The notes below the pieces were generated by a model. That model had not been told where the DNA came from. It did no database searches and worked only from the letters and a program-made list of their open reading frames with translations. Positions 1 to 7,098 of a stretch of 22,174 bases of DNA are shown piece by piece. Position numbers and translations under genes: made by a program. Position 1 is the stretch's first letter. Every line of letters begins with the position of its first letter. Source of the stretch: JAJYIV01 sp964499955 (GTDB lineage Bacteria; Patescibacteriota; Patescibacteriia; UBA9934; GWF2-40-263); the NCBI GenBank assembly GCA_964499955.1, contig CAZCMI010000015.1, forward strand, positions 1 to 22,174, given 5' to 3'.

Positions 1-1
1 C

Positions 2-562
2 GGCACCGCCCACGTCTCCTTCGCCGACGTGGACCCCTGGTTTGATGATGTGATTGAAACGGGAAGCGACCTGCAGGTGGTGGTCACGCCGAACGGTCCG
101 GTGGCCCTGTACGTTTCCCAAAAGGATCACAACGGATTCACGGCCCAGCGCTTCGGGGAAGGGTCGGACACCACGTTCGATTGGGTGGTGTACGCCTTCC
201 GCAAGGGAGCCTCCCCGCTCCCCCCGCCCGACGGCGCCTTCATCCCCTCCGACGACCCGCCCGCGGAGGAACCCGAACAACCAACGGATGAGTTCGACCA
301 GCCCGCGGACGCCCCGGAGGACGAACCTCAAGAAGAACCGCCCGCCGAACACGAACCAACCGATCCGTCTGACGACCCTCCCTTGTCCGATTCCCCCGCG
401 GAAGAGGAAGAATCAACAGAAGAACAAGAAGAACCCGCAGCAGAAGAATCCACGGACGAAACGGAGCCAGAAGATTCCGAAGAGGAAACACCTGAGCAGG
501 AAGAACCTGCAGACGAATCAGACATTCCGCCGCAGGACGAAGACGACGAAGATGATTCCTGA
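2..562 (+). CDS. Surface-type protein with acidic C-terminal tail (5' partial)
   Basis: The reading frame is open from the window edge, so the true start lies upstream; the GTG at 29 is probably internal. About 70 residues remain of a beta-rich domain containing VVVTPNGPVALYVSQKD and TFDWVVYAFRKG. This resembles, from memory, the end of bacterial tail-fibre or intramolecular-chaperone-like surface proteins, but I cannot name the family. The remaining ~115 residues are low-complexity Pro/Glu/Asp/Ser/Thr, strongly acidic, with no predicted fold and no membrane anchor. The gene ends just before a hairpin shared with the convergent minus-strand gene. Export is likely but unproven because the N-terminus is missing. 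Confidence 0.7.
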   Translation, partial: GTAHVSFADVDPWFDDVIETGSDLQVVVTPNGPVALYVSQKDHNGFTAQRFGEGSDTTFDWVVYAFRKGASPLPPPDGAFIPSDDPPAEEPEQPTDEFDQPADAPEDEPQEEPPAEHEPTDPSDDPPLSDSPAEEEESTEEQEEPAAEESTDETEPEDSEEETPEQEEPADESDIPPQDEDDEDDS

Positions 563-570
563 GGCATCAG

Positions 571-600
571 AAAAACACCCCGCTGAGCGGGGTGTTTTTT
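571..600. terminator. Bidirectional intrinsic terminator
   Basis: AACACCCCGC and GCGGGGTGTT form a stem around a TGA loop. It is preceded by an A-run and followed by a T-run, so it can end transcription from both convergent genes. The minus-strand stop codon lies in its T-run. Confidence 0.85.
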
Positions 601-1912
601 ATCGGACGACGGGGCGTTGGAACAAGCCGGTTTGTCCGTCCACGGTGCCGAAGAAGAACACGGCGCGTCCACGGCGGTCCAGCCAGGGTTCGGCCAGCCC
701 TTCGCCGTCGGCCAAGGACAGGATGGGACGTCCGCCGCGGCCGTCGAGTTCCACGGCGGCGAGGCGGGTGTGCTGGGTGAAGAGCACGGTCGTTCCGGCC
801 GGATGCCAGGCCAGCCCGGTGATGGGTTCCGACAGACGGGTGAGCATTTCGTCGGTGCCGGCGGGGTCGAACACGTGCAGGTCGTAGCCGTCGCTGTACA
901 GCAGGCGGCGGCCGTTGGGTTCCCACACCCACCGTACGGCCCGGACGTTCAAGAGCGGGGCGCGCGTGCCGGATGGGTCCACGACGGCCAGGCGTTCGCG
1001 CGCGGCGTCGTGCAGCAGGAGCACGCCGGCGGGGGCGGGGGCGAAGCGCCAATCCCCGAGCGGCAGATAGGCGATGATGGCCGGCGGATCCGACGTTCGT
1101 TGTCGGGCCAGGGCGACGTGTTCGTTCGTCGGCTGCACCAGGATGACGCCCGACGGGGTGGAAACGGCCGCGGCCGCCGGTGGGGCGAAGGCGGCGCTTG
1201 CACCGCTCGCGGCGTCCGTGGCGGCGATGCCGTTTTCGTCCGTCGTCAGGAAGCGGGCGCCGGCGCCGGCGTCCCAGCCGAGCGGGCGGCCCGGCGGCGG
1301 TTCCGTGCGCCGCCCCGTGCGCACATCCACGAGGGACACGGCGCCGTTTTCGTAGACGGCCAGGGCCGACCCGTTCGGCGACCAGCTGAGGGACACGGTC
1401 CCGGCCGCGGCGCCGCCCGGCAGACGGGCGATCAGCCGTTCCGTGCCCGTGGTTCCTTCGTGCGTCCACACTTCCGTCCAGACGCCTTGGGAACGGGAGA
1501 AGGCCGTGCGTTCCGCGCCTGGGTCGGCCGCGGCGCCGGACACGTCGGCGGGGGATGCCAGGACGGCCGGTGCATCAGCGTACAGCACGGTGCGGTTCAC
1601 GAAGGTCGTTTCCCGGCTGCGGACCGGCAGGCGTTTGCGCCAGGGCAGATATCCGGCGCGCTCTATTTCGATGTCGCGCATTCCGGGCACGACGTTTTGG
1701 ACCACGAGGGGCGTGGAACCTGCCAGCAGGCGGCCGTCCACGCGCACCCGCGCCCCGGTGGGGACCGTTTCCACGGACAGCACGCCGGTCTGCACGAACC
1801 CACCGCCCGGGTTCAGGCGGTAGCCGGACGTATAGAGAACGACGGCGGGCGCGGCTACCAAAAAGCCGCCCAAAAACAGGAGAAACAGCACGCGGCGCGC
1901 AAGCGGATGCAT
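599..1912 (-). CDS. PEGA domain protein with beta-propeller-like C-terminus
   Basis: The 437-residue product starts with a basic N-terminus and one membrane segment (about residues 8-27), so it is probably anchored with the rest outside. Residues ~44-112 form a PEGA domain (GVLSVETVPTGARVRVDG, then PLVVQNVVPGMRDIEIERAG and YLPWRKRLPV). The rest contains repeated blades such as SLSWSPNGSALAVY, VWEPNGRRLLYSDG and LAWHPAGTTVLFT, typical of TolB/WD40-like propellers. The frame is open for 90 more codons upstream, but the ATG used here is followed directly by the membrane segment and sits 8 bases after a TAGAAT box. The upstream extension has no such support and would overlap the divergent peptidase. 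PEGA/propeller proteins are common in Patescibacteria; the ligand is unknown. Confidence 0.85.
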   Translation of the reverse strand: MHPLARRVLFLLFLGGFLVAAPAVVLYTSGYRLNPGGGFVQTGVLSVETVPTGARVRVDGRLLAGSTPLVVQNVVPGMRDIEIERAGYLPWRKRLPVRSRETTFVNRTVLYADAPAVLASPADVSGAAADPGAERTAFSRSQGVWTEVWTHEGTTGTERLIARLPGGAAAGTVSLSWSPNGSALAVYENGAVSLVDVRTGRRTEPPPGRPLGWDAGAGARFLTTDENGIAATDAASGASAAFAPPAAAAVSTPSGVILVQPTNEHVALARQRTSDPPAIIAYLPLGDWRFAPAPAGVLLLHDAARERLAVVDPSGTRAPLLNVRAVRWVWEPNGRRLLYSDGYDLHVFDPAGTDEMLTRLSEPITGLAWHPAGTTVLFTQHTRLAAVELDGRGGRPILSLADGEGLAEPWLDRRGRAVFFFGTVDGQTGLFQRPVVR

Positions 1913-1920
1913 ACGGCGGC

Positions 1921-1926
1921 ATTCTA
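1921..1926 (-). promoter_or_regulatory. -10 box for the PEGA protein gene
   Basis: TAGAAT read on the minus strand ends 8 bases before the ATG, so the transcript should begin within about 2 bases of the start codon. No convincing -35 box is visible at the expected distance. Confidence 0.5.
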
Positions 1927-1929
1927 ACG

Positions 1930-1960
1930 CGATTTGCGGCGTTTGCGCCACGTTTGCGCC
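1930..1960. repeat. Direct repeats in a divergent promoter region
   Basis: CGTTTGCGCC occurs twice (1940-1949 and 1951-1960), 11 bases apart. It is preceded by the related CGATTTGCGG at 1930-1939. The repeats lie between the divergent PEGA and S41 promoters, so they could be an operator. The short length and GC-rich context mean chance is not excluded. Confidence 0.4.
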
Positions 1961-1976
1961 GTGGGCGCGCGGCGTT

Positions 1977-2005
1977 TTGACGCCCCCTCCGCCGTCGCGT
2001 ATCCT
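1977..2005 (+). promoter_or_regulatory. Sigma70-type promoter of the S41 peptidase operon
   Basis: TTGACG and TATCCT are separated by exactly 17 bases. The expected transcription start (~2012) is directly adjacent to the ATG at 2013, which predicts a leaderless message. Confidence 0.75.
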
Positions 2006-2012
2006 GAAGGCC

Positions 2013-3248
2013 ATGTTCGGTCTTCCGTCTTTCGCTTCGCGCCGCCCGTCGCGTCCGCCCCAGACGGCGGCCCTTTTGCTTGCCGTGGCGCTGTCTTTCG
2101 CCGTGGGAACGTTCATCGGGCGCTTTACCGTTCCCGCTGCGCCGTATGACGGCCTGCCCGCCGCGTACGCCCAAGGCGGCACGGAACAAGAAGTGGACTT
2201 CGCGCCGTTTTGGCAGACGTGGTCGCTGTTGAAAAACCGGTTCTACCAGCCGTTGTCGGACGAGGATTTGTACTACGGTGCCGTGAAGGGCCTGGTGGCC
2301 AGCGTGGACGATCCGTACACGGTCTTTTTGGACCCGCAGGAATCCCGCCAGTTCGCCGATGATTTGGAAGGCGCCTTCGACGGCATCGGCGCGGAAATCG
2401 CCGTGCGGGACGGCCAGCTGCAAATCGTTTCCCCCTTGCCGGGCACGCCGGCGGAACGCGCGGGCCTGCGCCCCGGAGACCACATCCTCGCCATCGACGA
2501 CACCTCCACGGACGGCCTGCTGGTGGGGGAAGCCGTGCGTCTCATCCGCGGAGAACGGGGAACCCCCGTGGCGCTGCTTGTCCGCCGCGGGGACGCCGAA
2601 CCCGTGTCCCACGCCATCACGCGGGATAAAATCACGGTGGAGAGCGTCACGTGGAAGGTGGACGAAGAACCCGGCATCGCCGTTATCAGCGTCGCCCTGT
2701 TCGGCCCGGACACGCCGCGTCTGTTCACCCAGGCGGTGAACGACGTCCTGGCCTCCGGCGCGCGCGGGCTGGTGGTGGACCTGCGGGGGAATCCCGGCGG
2801 GTTGCTCTCCGCCGCCGTGGACATCGCCTCGGCATGGACGGGCACGCTGCCCGTGGTGCGGGAAAAAGGCCCCGGCGTGAACGAAGTGTTCGCCGGACGC
2901 GGCGCGGCCCGGTTGGCGGGCCTGCCCACCGTGGTGTTGGTAGACGAAGGCTCCGCTTCCGCCTCCGAAATCCTGGCCGGCGCCCTGCAAGACCACGGCC
3001 TGGCCACGGTGGTGGGGCAGCCCACCTTCGGCAAAGGGTCGGTGCAGGACCTGGTCCCGCTCCAAGACGGTTCGTCCGTGAAAATCACCATCGCCGCCTG
3101 GCACACGCCCAACGACCGCAGCATCGAAGGGTCGGGCATCGCGCCCGACGTCGCCGTCGCATTCACCGAACAGGACTTACATGAAAAACGGGACGCACAA
3201 AAAGAAAAAGCCTTTGAAATCCTTCGCGACGCCCTCGCCGGACGCTAA
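2013..3248 (+). CDS. S41 family C-terminal processing peptidase (CtpA-like)
   Basis: A membrane-anchored serine protease of 411 residues, acting outside the membrane on exported or membrane proteins. One N-terminal membrane segment (18-37) is followed by a PDZ domain (~115-195, with GIGAEI and PAERAGLRPGDHILAID) and the S41 catalytic core. The core contains LRGNPGGLL, VDEGSASASEI and FGKGSVQ. The expected catalytic pair is Ser316 and Lys341, 25 residues apart as in CtpA. The ATG at residue 13 of the longest frame is chosen because a full promoter points directly at it. The gene heads an overlapping operon with the NUDIX and EI24 genes, its last 68 bases being shared with the NUDIX start. Physiological substrates are unknown. 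Confidence 0.93.
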   Translation: MFGLPSFASRRPSRPPQTAALLLAVALSFAVGTFIGRFTVPAAPYDGLPAAYAQGGTEQEVDFAPFWQTWSLLKNRFYQPLSDEDLYYGAVKGLVASVDDPYTVFLDPQESRQFADDLEGAFDGIGAEIAVRDGQLQIVSPLPGTPAERAGLRPGDHILAIDDTSTDGLLVGEAVRLIRGERGTPVALLVRRGDAEPVSHAITRDKITVESVTWKVDEEPGIAVISVALFGPDTPRLFTQAVNDVLASGARGLVVDLRGNPGGLLSAAVDIASAWTGTLPVVREKGPGVNEVFAGRGAARLAGLPTVVLVDEGSASASEILAGALQDHGLATVVGQPTFGKGSVQDLVPLQDGSSVKITIAAWHTPNDRSIEGSGIAPDVAVAFTEQDLHEKRDAQKEKAFEILRDALAGR

Positions 3249-3768
3249 CCGGCGCGGGGAACGCGAACGGGCCATTCAGGAGATTTCGGCGGGCGGCATC
3301 GTGTTCAAGCGCACCCCGCGCGGCGTGTTTTTCGCGACCATGCTCGACTCCTACGGCAAGTGGGCGTTCCCCAAGGGCCATGTGGAAGAGGGCGAGGCCT
3401 TGGAAGAAACGGCCGCGCGCGAAACGCTGGAAGAGTTGGGGTTGGAACAGGTGCGTCTGCTCGAATACCTCGGCAAGATCGACATCTGGTTCCGGGACCG
3501 CTTCGAAAAGCGCGGTGCGCTCGTCCACAAGGACATCCACTATTATCTGTTCGAAGCGCCGGAACACGCCACCTTGCGCCCCGACCCGACCCAGCACGCT
3601 TACGAAGCCAAATGGGTGAACGCCAAAAACGTGTTGCGAACGTCCAGTTACGCGGACATGGTTCCCATCCTTCAACGCGCTCTGTCCTATGTCTTCGGCA
3701 AACGCCGCCCCTCTCCCGCTCCCGCCCGTCCCGCCTCCCCCGCGCGCGCGGGTCAGCCGCGTCCGTAA
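3181..3768 (+). CDS. NUDIX hydrolase
   Basis: The 195-residue protein carries a complete Nudix box (residues 61-83: Gly-x5-Glu-x7-Arg-Glu-x2-Glu-Glu-x-Gly) after AGGIVFKR and KWAFPKGH. It should hydrolyse a nucleoside diphosphate linked to another moiety, with Mg2+. The Lys-Gly-His before the box resembles diadenosine polyphosphate hydrolases, but the substrate cannot be assigned. The ATG is supported by AGGA five bases upstream inside the preceding gene. There is no later in-frame start before the Nudix fold except a GTG that would cut into it. The N-terminus is Lys-rich and the C-terminus Pro/Arg/Ala-rich. The C-terminal tail is the part that overlaps the next gene. Confidence 0.9.
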   Translation: MKNGTHKKKKPLKSFATPSPDANRRGERERAIQEISAGGIVFKRTPRGVFFATMLDSYGKWAFPKGHVEEGEALEETAARETLEELGLEQVRLLEYLGKIDIWFRDRFEKRGALVHKDIHYYLFEAPEHATLRPDPTQHAYEAKWVNAKNVLRTSSYADMVPILQRALSYVFGKRRPSPAPARPASPARAGQPRP

Positions 3769-4492
3769 CGGCGCTCGTGCGCTTCTGCATGGTGCGGCGT
3801 ATCTGCGGCGCGAACGGGGCGCCTGGCATTTGGTCGCCCTTCCCGCCGCCATCAATTTGGCGGCCTTCGTTTTGTTTCTGTGGCTTGTCGGGCGGCTGGT
3901 GGGCCGGTTTTTCTCCGGCTGGCTGCCGGACGCCCAGTGGGCCGTCGTCCTGACCGTCATCATCGTGGTTGCCGTGTTGTTGGCCATTCTGATGTTTGGG
4001 ACGGCCGTGTTCATCGCGGTGGCGGGCGTGGTGAACGGGCCCTTTTACGGCGCCTTGGCGGAACGCGTCGCCCGCGCGGACGGTGCGGTGCTGCCGCGCG
4101 TTCCCGTGTGGAAGCAGACGTGGCGCGGCCTGGTTCATTCGTTGGGGAAAGTCGGCTGGCTGCTGGGATTGCAGCTGGGTCTGCTTGTTCTGCACCTGCT
4201 GCCGGGCGTGGGGTCCGTCCTGTACGTCGTCTGCGCCTTCCTTCTTACCGCGTGTTTCCTCGGGTTGGACGCGCTCGACTTCACCTTCGACCTGTACGGC
4301 CTGACGTTCCGGGAGCGCCGCCGCTGGTGCTTCCGCCATGCGCGGGAAGTGCTGGGGTTGGGCACCGCGACGTTCTTCGCCCTGATGTTGCCGGGCGCCA
4401 ATCTCTTCGTGCCGGCATCCGCCGCCGTGGGCGCCGCATGGCTGCATCGGGAGCTGTCCGACGCCGGCTCTCCCGCGGCCGCCTCCCCTTGA
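3689..4492 (+). CDS. EI24/CysZ-like multi-spanning membrane protein
   Basis: A 267-residue protein with a Pro-rich cytoplasmic N-terminus and membrane segments at about 48-73, 84-114, 155-192 and 222-250. NGPFYGALAERV after the second hydrophobic region and PGANLFVPASAAVGAAWL near the end are typical of the EI24/CysZ family. CysZ transports sulfate in proteobacteria; the substrate here is not evident. The first 80 bases overlap the NUDIX gene in another frame, so its Pro-rich N-terminus and the NUDIX Pro/Arg-rich tail are read from the same DNA. Translational coupling is likely. A later start is possible, because the first ~25 residues lie outside the conserved fold. Confidence 0.85.
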   Translation: MSSANAAPLPLPPVPPPPRARVSRVRNGARALLHGAAYLRRERGAWHLVALPAAINLAAFVLFLWLVGRLVGRFFSGWLPDAQWAVVLTVIIVVAVLLAILMFGTAVFIAVAGVVNGPFYGALAERVARADGAVLPRVPVWKQTWRGLVHSLGKVGWLLGLQLGLLVLHLLPGVGSVLYVVCAFLLTACFLGLDALDFTFDLYGLTFRERRRWCFRHAREVLGLGTATFFALMLPGANLFVPASAAVGAAWLHRELSDAGSPAAASP

Positions 4493-4536
4493 CGGTCTGC
4501 TCTTGACCATCAGGGATAGCCCCGTTTTACGGGCTT

Positions 4537-4545
4537 TGCTATACT
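4537..4545 (+). promoter_or_regulatory. Extended -10 promoter of the HU gene
   Basis: TGC-TATACT is an extended -10 box; no good -35 is present at 16-18 bases. A small hairpin (AGCCC at 4518 with GGGCT at 4531) lies just upstream and may weakly end the EI24 transcript. The predicted leader is about 35 bases. Confidence 0.6.
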
Positions 4546-4565
4546 GTTTGCGTAAATCTTTAGGG

Positions 4566-4574
4566 TTATCCACA
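4566..4574 (+). promoter_or_regulatory. DnaA box in the HU leader
   Basis: TTATCCACA matches the strong consensus DnaA box perfectly. It lies between the HU promoter and its ATG. A second perfect copy is found upstream of the nrd promoter at 14477. Confidence 0.5.
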
Positions 4575-4586
4575 ACCTCCGTTTCT

Positions 4587-4868
4587 ATGGCCAAGATGTC
4601 CAAGAGTCAGATGACGAGCGTCCTCGCCGAATCCACCGGCCTGTCCAAGAAGGACGTGTCCGCGTTCTTGGAAAAGCTGACCACGCTCGCCTACAAGGAA
4701 GTGAAGTCCAACGGGGAGTTCACCCTGCCCGGCTTGGGCAAGCTGGTGAAAGTGCATCGCCCCGCCCGCATGGGCCGCAACCCGGCCACGGGCGAGCAGA
4801 TCCAGATCGCGGCCAAGACCGTGGTGAAATTCCGCGTCGCCAAGGCCGCCAAGGACGCCGTGCTCTAA
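4587..4868 (+). CDS. HU family DNA-binding protein
   Basis: A 93-residue histone-like protein that bends and compacts DNA as a dimer. The N-terminal helices (SQMTSVLAESTGLSKKDVSA) are followed by the beta-arm region, with the diagnostic FTLPGLGKLVKVHRPARMG and RNPATGEQIQIAAKTVVKF. The Asn-Pro at the arm tip is conserved. Length is normal for HU. The frame is open 28 codons further upstream, but that stretch covers the promoter and DnaA box, so the internal ATG is taken as the start. No strong Shine-Dalgarno is visible. It is a single-gene unit closed by a strong terminator. Confidence 0.95.
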   Translation: MAKMSKSQMTSVLAESTGLSKKDVSAFLEKLTTLAYKEVKSNGEFTLPGLGKLVKVHRPARMGRNPATGEQIQIAAKTVVKFRVAKAAKDAVL

Positions 4869-4890
4869 ACCGAGCCGCGTTCCCGGATGC

Positions 4891-4935
4891 ACAAAATCCC
4901 CGTTCCGCCGCGTGCGGATGGGGATTTTGTTTTTT
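4891..4935 (+). terminator. Intrinsic terminator of the HU gene
   Basis: ACAAAATCCCC and GGGGATTTTGT form an 11-base-pair stem, followed by a T-run (4930-4935). Confidence 0.9.
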
Positions 4936-4954
4936 CGTTCATGTCCCATAAGAT
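4927..4954 (+). promoter_or_regulatory. Promoter of the hflX gene
   Basis: TTGTTT and TAAGAT are separated by 16 bases, and the predicted start falls on the hflX ATG. The -35 overlaps the T-run of the HU terminator. The -10 match is moderate. Confidence 0.45.
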
Positions 4955-4960
4955 ACGCCC

Positions 4961-6094
4961 ATGCCTTCCGCTACCAACACCATTCTCGTCGACCTGATTC
5001 CGCCGGAGATGTCCGCCGCGGAGAGTTTGGATCGCCTGCGGGAATTGGACGAATTGCTGCAAACCTACGGCGGCGTGGCCGTGGTGAAGACGTATCAGCG
5101 CCGCGTCAGCCCGCATCCGCGCACGTTCATCGGGCCGGGCAAGGCGGATTCCTTGGCGGAAGAGGGCAAGGCCCTGGGCGCCAAGCTCATCGTCATCAAC
5201 GACCGGCTCAAGCCCCGCCAGGCCTATCTGCTGGGCGAAACGTTCGGCAAGGCGGGCATCCAGGTGTGGGACCGGCTGGACCTCATCCTCAAGATCTTCG
5301 CCAAGCACGCGCGCACTACGGAGGCGCGGCTGGAAATCGAACTGGCCAGCATCCGGCACATGGGCCCGCGCATTTACGGCATGGGCATGGAGCTGTCCCG
5401 GCAGGGCGGGGGAGGGGCGTCCATCGGCGGGCAGGGGGAAACGAACACGGAACTGATGAAGCGCCACCTGCGCGCCCGCGAGGAAAAGATCAAGGAAAAA
5501 CTGGAGCAGTACCGTAACGTGCGCCGGGGGCACCAGGCCGCCCGCAAGCGCAAGGGTCTGGCCACCGTGGCCATCGTCGGGTATACGAACGCGGGGAAGA
5601 CCACGCTGTTGAACGCCCTCACCAAGCGCAAGGAATACGCCGCGGACGAACTTTTCGCCACGCTGGACACGCGCGTGGGCAAGCTGTTCCTGCCGCAGGT
5701 GGGCCAGCCGGGACAGTCGGGACAAGCGGGAAGGGAAGTGCTGATTTCGGACACGATCGGCTTCATCCGCCGGTTGCCGCCGGAGCTGCTCAACGCCTTT
5801 GCGTCCACGTTGTCCGAGGCGGTGGCGGCGGACCTGTTGCTGCACGTGGTGGACGGCTCCGACCCGCACGCGCCGGAGCATATCCGCGTGGTGGACGACA
5901 TTTTGGAACGTCTGGGCGCGGGGGACGCGCCACGCCTCCTGGTGGTGAACAAAACGGACCGCCTGGCCCCCGGCACGGACGGGCCGCTCGGCGCCGTGCC
6001 GTCGGAGCGCTGGCCGGCCGTCCGCGTGTCGGCCGCCACGGGGCAGGGACTGGACGAATTGCGCGCGGCGATTGGGAACAAGCTGGGGCTATGA
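4961..6094 (+). CDS. hflX: GTPase HflX
   Basis: Ribosome-associated GTPase of 377 residues, involved in rescue or splitting of stalled ribosomes. The N-terminal HflX domain (FIGPGKADSLAEEG, DRLDLILKIFAKHARTTEA, ELASIRHMGPRIYGMG) is followed by a coiled linker and the G domain. The G domain has P-loop GYTNAGKT (207-214), switch TLDT, DTIGF (264-268), NKTD (330-333) and SAATG (357-361). A short Gly-Gln-rich insertion (VGQPGQSGQAG, about 247-257) sits between switch I and DTIGF; it is unusual but does not touch a motif. The ATG lies directly behind a -10 box, suggesting leaderless expression. Confidence 0.95.
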   Translation: MPSATNTILVDLIPPEMSAAESLDRLRELDELLQTYGGVAVVKTYQRRVSPHPRTFIGPGKADSLAEEGKALGAKLIVINDRLKPRQAYLLGETFGKAGIQVWDRLDLILKIFAKHARTTEARLEIELASIRHMGPRIYGMGMELSRQGGGGASIGGQGETNTELMKRHLRAREEKIKEKLEQYRNVRRGHQAARKRKGLATVAIVGYTNAGKTTLLNALTKRKEYAADELFATLDTRVGKLFLPQVGQPGQSGQAGREVLISDTIGFIRRLPPELLNAFASTLSEAVAADLLLHVVDGSDPHAPEHIRVVDDILERLGAGDAPRLLVVNKTDRLAPGTDGPLGAVPSERWPAVRVSAATGQGLDELRAAIGNKLGL

Positions 6095-6190
6095 GCAACG
6101 CCGACCGACCCAATATCATCTGACAACCTTGGGCGGAGGATCTACACGGCCCCAAACGTCAGAGATCCGACGACCATGAGGGAGGCCGAC

Positions 6191-6310
6191 GTGAAGGAGG
6201 CCGAACCGGGTTGGAAGAGGGTATCGGGACGGGAGGCGTATGCCCGGCTCTTGCCAAGTTCGACCCGGCCTGCTACCATCCCGCACATCTTCTACCCAAT
6301 CCCCGTATGA
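6191..6310 (+). CDS. Possible 39-residue leader ORF before rpmB
   Basis: A GTG start lies five bases after a strong Shine-Dalgarno (AGGGAGG, 6179-6185). The frame runs 39 codons and its TGA overlaps the rpmB ATG as ATGA. The ten bases GGAGGCCGAC before the start are identical to the ribosome-binding site of the gene at 19657. The peptide (MKEAEPGWKRVSGREAY at its start, IPHIFYPIPV at its end) has no recognised family. The rpmB promoter lies inside it, so it may be a translational leader on a longer transcript, or chance. No good promoter is seen before it, only a TATCAT at 6114. Confidence 0.3.
   Translation: MKEAEPGWKRVSGREAYARLLPSSTRPATIPHIFYPIPV
6251..6279 (+). promoter_or_regulatory. Promoter of rpmB
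   Basis: TTGCCA and TACCAT are 17 bases apart, and the -10 is preceded by TGC (extended -10). The predicted leader is about 20 bases. Confidence 0.7.
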
Positions 6311-6537
6311 CGAAATCCTGCATCGTAACTGGCAAAAAGGTTGGCACCGGCTTCAACGTGAGCCACAGCAACCGCCACACCAAGCGCCGCATCTTCCCGA
6401 ACCTGCAGAAGCGCCGCCTGGTCAACCCGGCCACCGGCCGCACCGTGGTCGTGCAAATCACGCCCCGCGGCCTGCGCACCCTCAAGAAGTGGGACGCCGA
6501 GGGCAAGGTCTACGACCTCACCAAGCTCACGGCGTAA
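6307..6537 (+). CDS. rpmB: 50S ribosomal protein L28
   Basis: A 76-residue basic protein of the large ribosomal subunit. SCIVTGKKVGTGFNVSHSNR is the family N-terminus, followed by TKRRIFPNLQKRRL and the C-terminal RGLRTLKKW. It is a short L28 without zinc-binding cysteine pairs. The ATG used gives the standard N-terminus; the longer frame upstream encodes only promoter and leader. It is a single-gene transcript with its own promoter and terminator. Confidence 0.96.
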   Translation: MTKSCIVTGKKVGTGFNVSHSNRHTKRRIFPNLQKRRLVNPATGRTVVVQITPRGLRTLKKWDAEGKVYDLTKLTA

Positions 6538-6545
6538 GCCGCCTG

Positions 6546-6568
6546 AAAACCGCCTCCGGGCGGTTTTT
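6546..6568 (+). terminator. Intrinsic terminator of rpmB
   Basis: AAAACCGCC and GGCGGTTTT pair around a short loop and are followed by T residues. Confidence 0.88.
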
Positions 6569-6574
6569 GCATTG

Positions 6575-6583
6575 TGGTATCAT
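6575..6583 (+). promoter_or_regulatory. Extended -10 promoter of the coiled-coil gene
   Basis: TGG-TATCAT matches the extended -10 type seen repeatedly in this window. The ATG is 28 bases downstream. Confidence 0.55.
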
Positions 6584-6610
6584 GGCCGGGCTTCACTCCC
6601 AAATCTTCCT

Positions 6611-7009
6611 ATGTCCGACAAAATGCGCCTGCAGGAACTCTACGCCGAAATCCGCCTGCTTAAGAAGCAGCGCAAGGAACTCAAGGACGGCTTCAAGAAC
6701 GAATTGTCCCACCACGAGCGTTACCAACAGTTGACCGACGAGATGGCGACCTTGAAGGCCGAGAAGAAATCCATCGAGGTCCAGGTGCGCGAGGCTTCGC
6801 CCGGGGACAGCCAGAAACTGCAGGACATTGAGGTGGAACTGAAGGCCAACGAGGAACTGCTTTCGGATCTGGCGTTCAATTTGCTGATGAAGGACGAAAC
6901 CGTGGAACTGACCGACGAGCACAACGTGCGGTACCTCCCGCAGTTTTCGGTGAAGTTCAAGAAGGACGACGGGGAGCCGGAACGCGGCGGACGGACGGGC
7001 GACGCTTGA
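6611..7009 (+). CDS. Small coiled-coil protein, function unknown
   Basis: The product is 132 residues, very rich in Lys, Glu, Leu and Gln, with no signal peptide or membrane segment. Residues ~5-100 show helical heptad character (LQELYAEIRLLKKQRKEL, YQQLTDEMATLKAEKKSIEV). The last ~30 residues are charged and look disordered. I recognise no family; a soluble coiled-coil dimer is the most that can be said. The ATG is the first start after the extended -10 box. Its stop codon overlaps the -35 box of the next gene. Confidence 0.75.
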   Translation: MSDKMRLQELYAEIRLLKKQRKELKDGFKNELSHHERYQQLTDEMATLKAEKKSIEVQVREASPGDSQKLQDIEVELKANEELLSDLAFNLLMKDETVELTDEHNVRYLPQFSVKFKKDDGEPERGGRTGDA

Positions 7010-7034
7010 CGTGCCGCGGGTTTTCGGGTATTTT
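7006..7034 (+). promoter_or_regulatory. Sigma70-type promoter
   Basis: TTGACG and TATTTT are 17 bases apart. It drives the gene at 7099 with a leader of about 58 bases. Confidence 0.65.
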
Positions 7035-7098
7035 GCCGGGGCTTGTCCCGTCGGATGAGCCGTCCGGAAACGGACGCCCACGCTTCTGGAGGAAGCGC

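Noticed and set aside
617..1927. Long plus-strand open frame across the PEGA gene
   Set aside because: It is antisense to a gene with clear domain motifs, has no recognisable product and results from high-GC codon bias.
4503..4586. N-terminal extension of HU
   Set aside because: It covers the -10 box and the DnaA box; HU is complete from the internal ATG.
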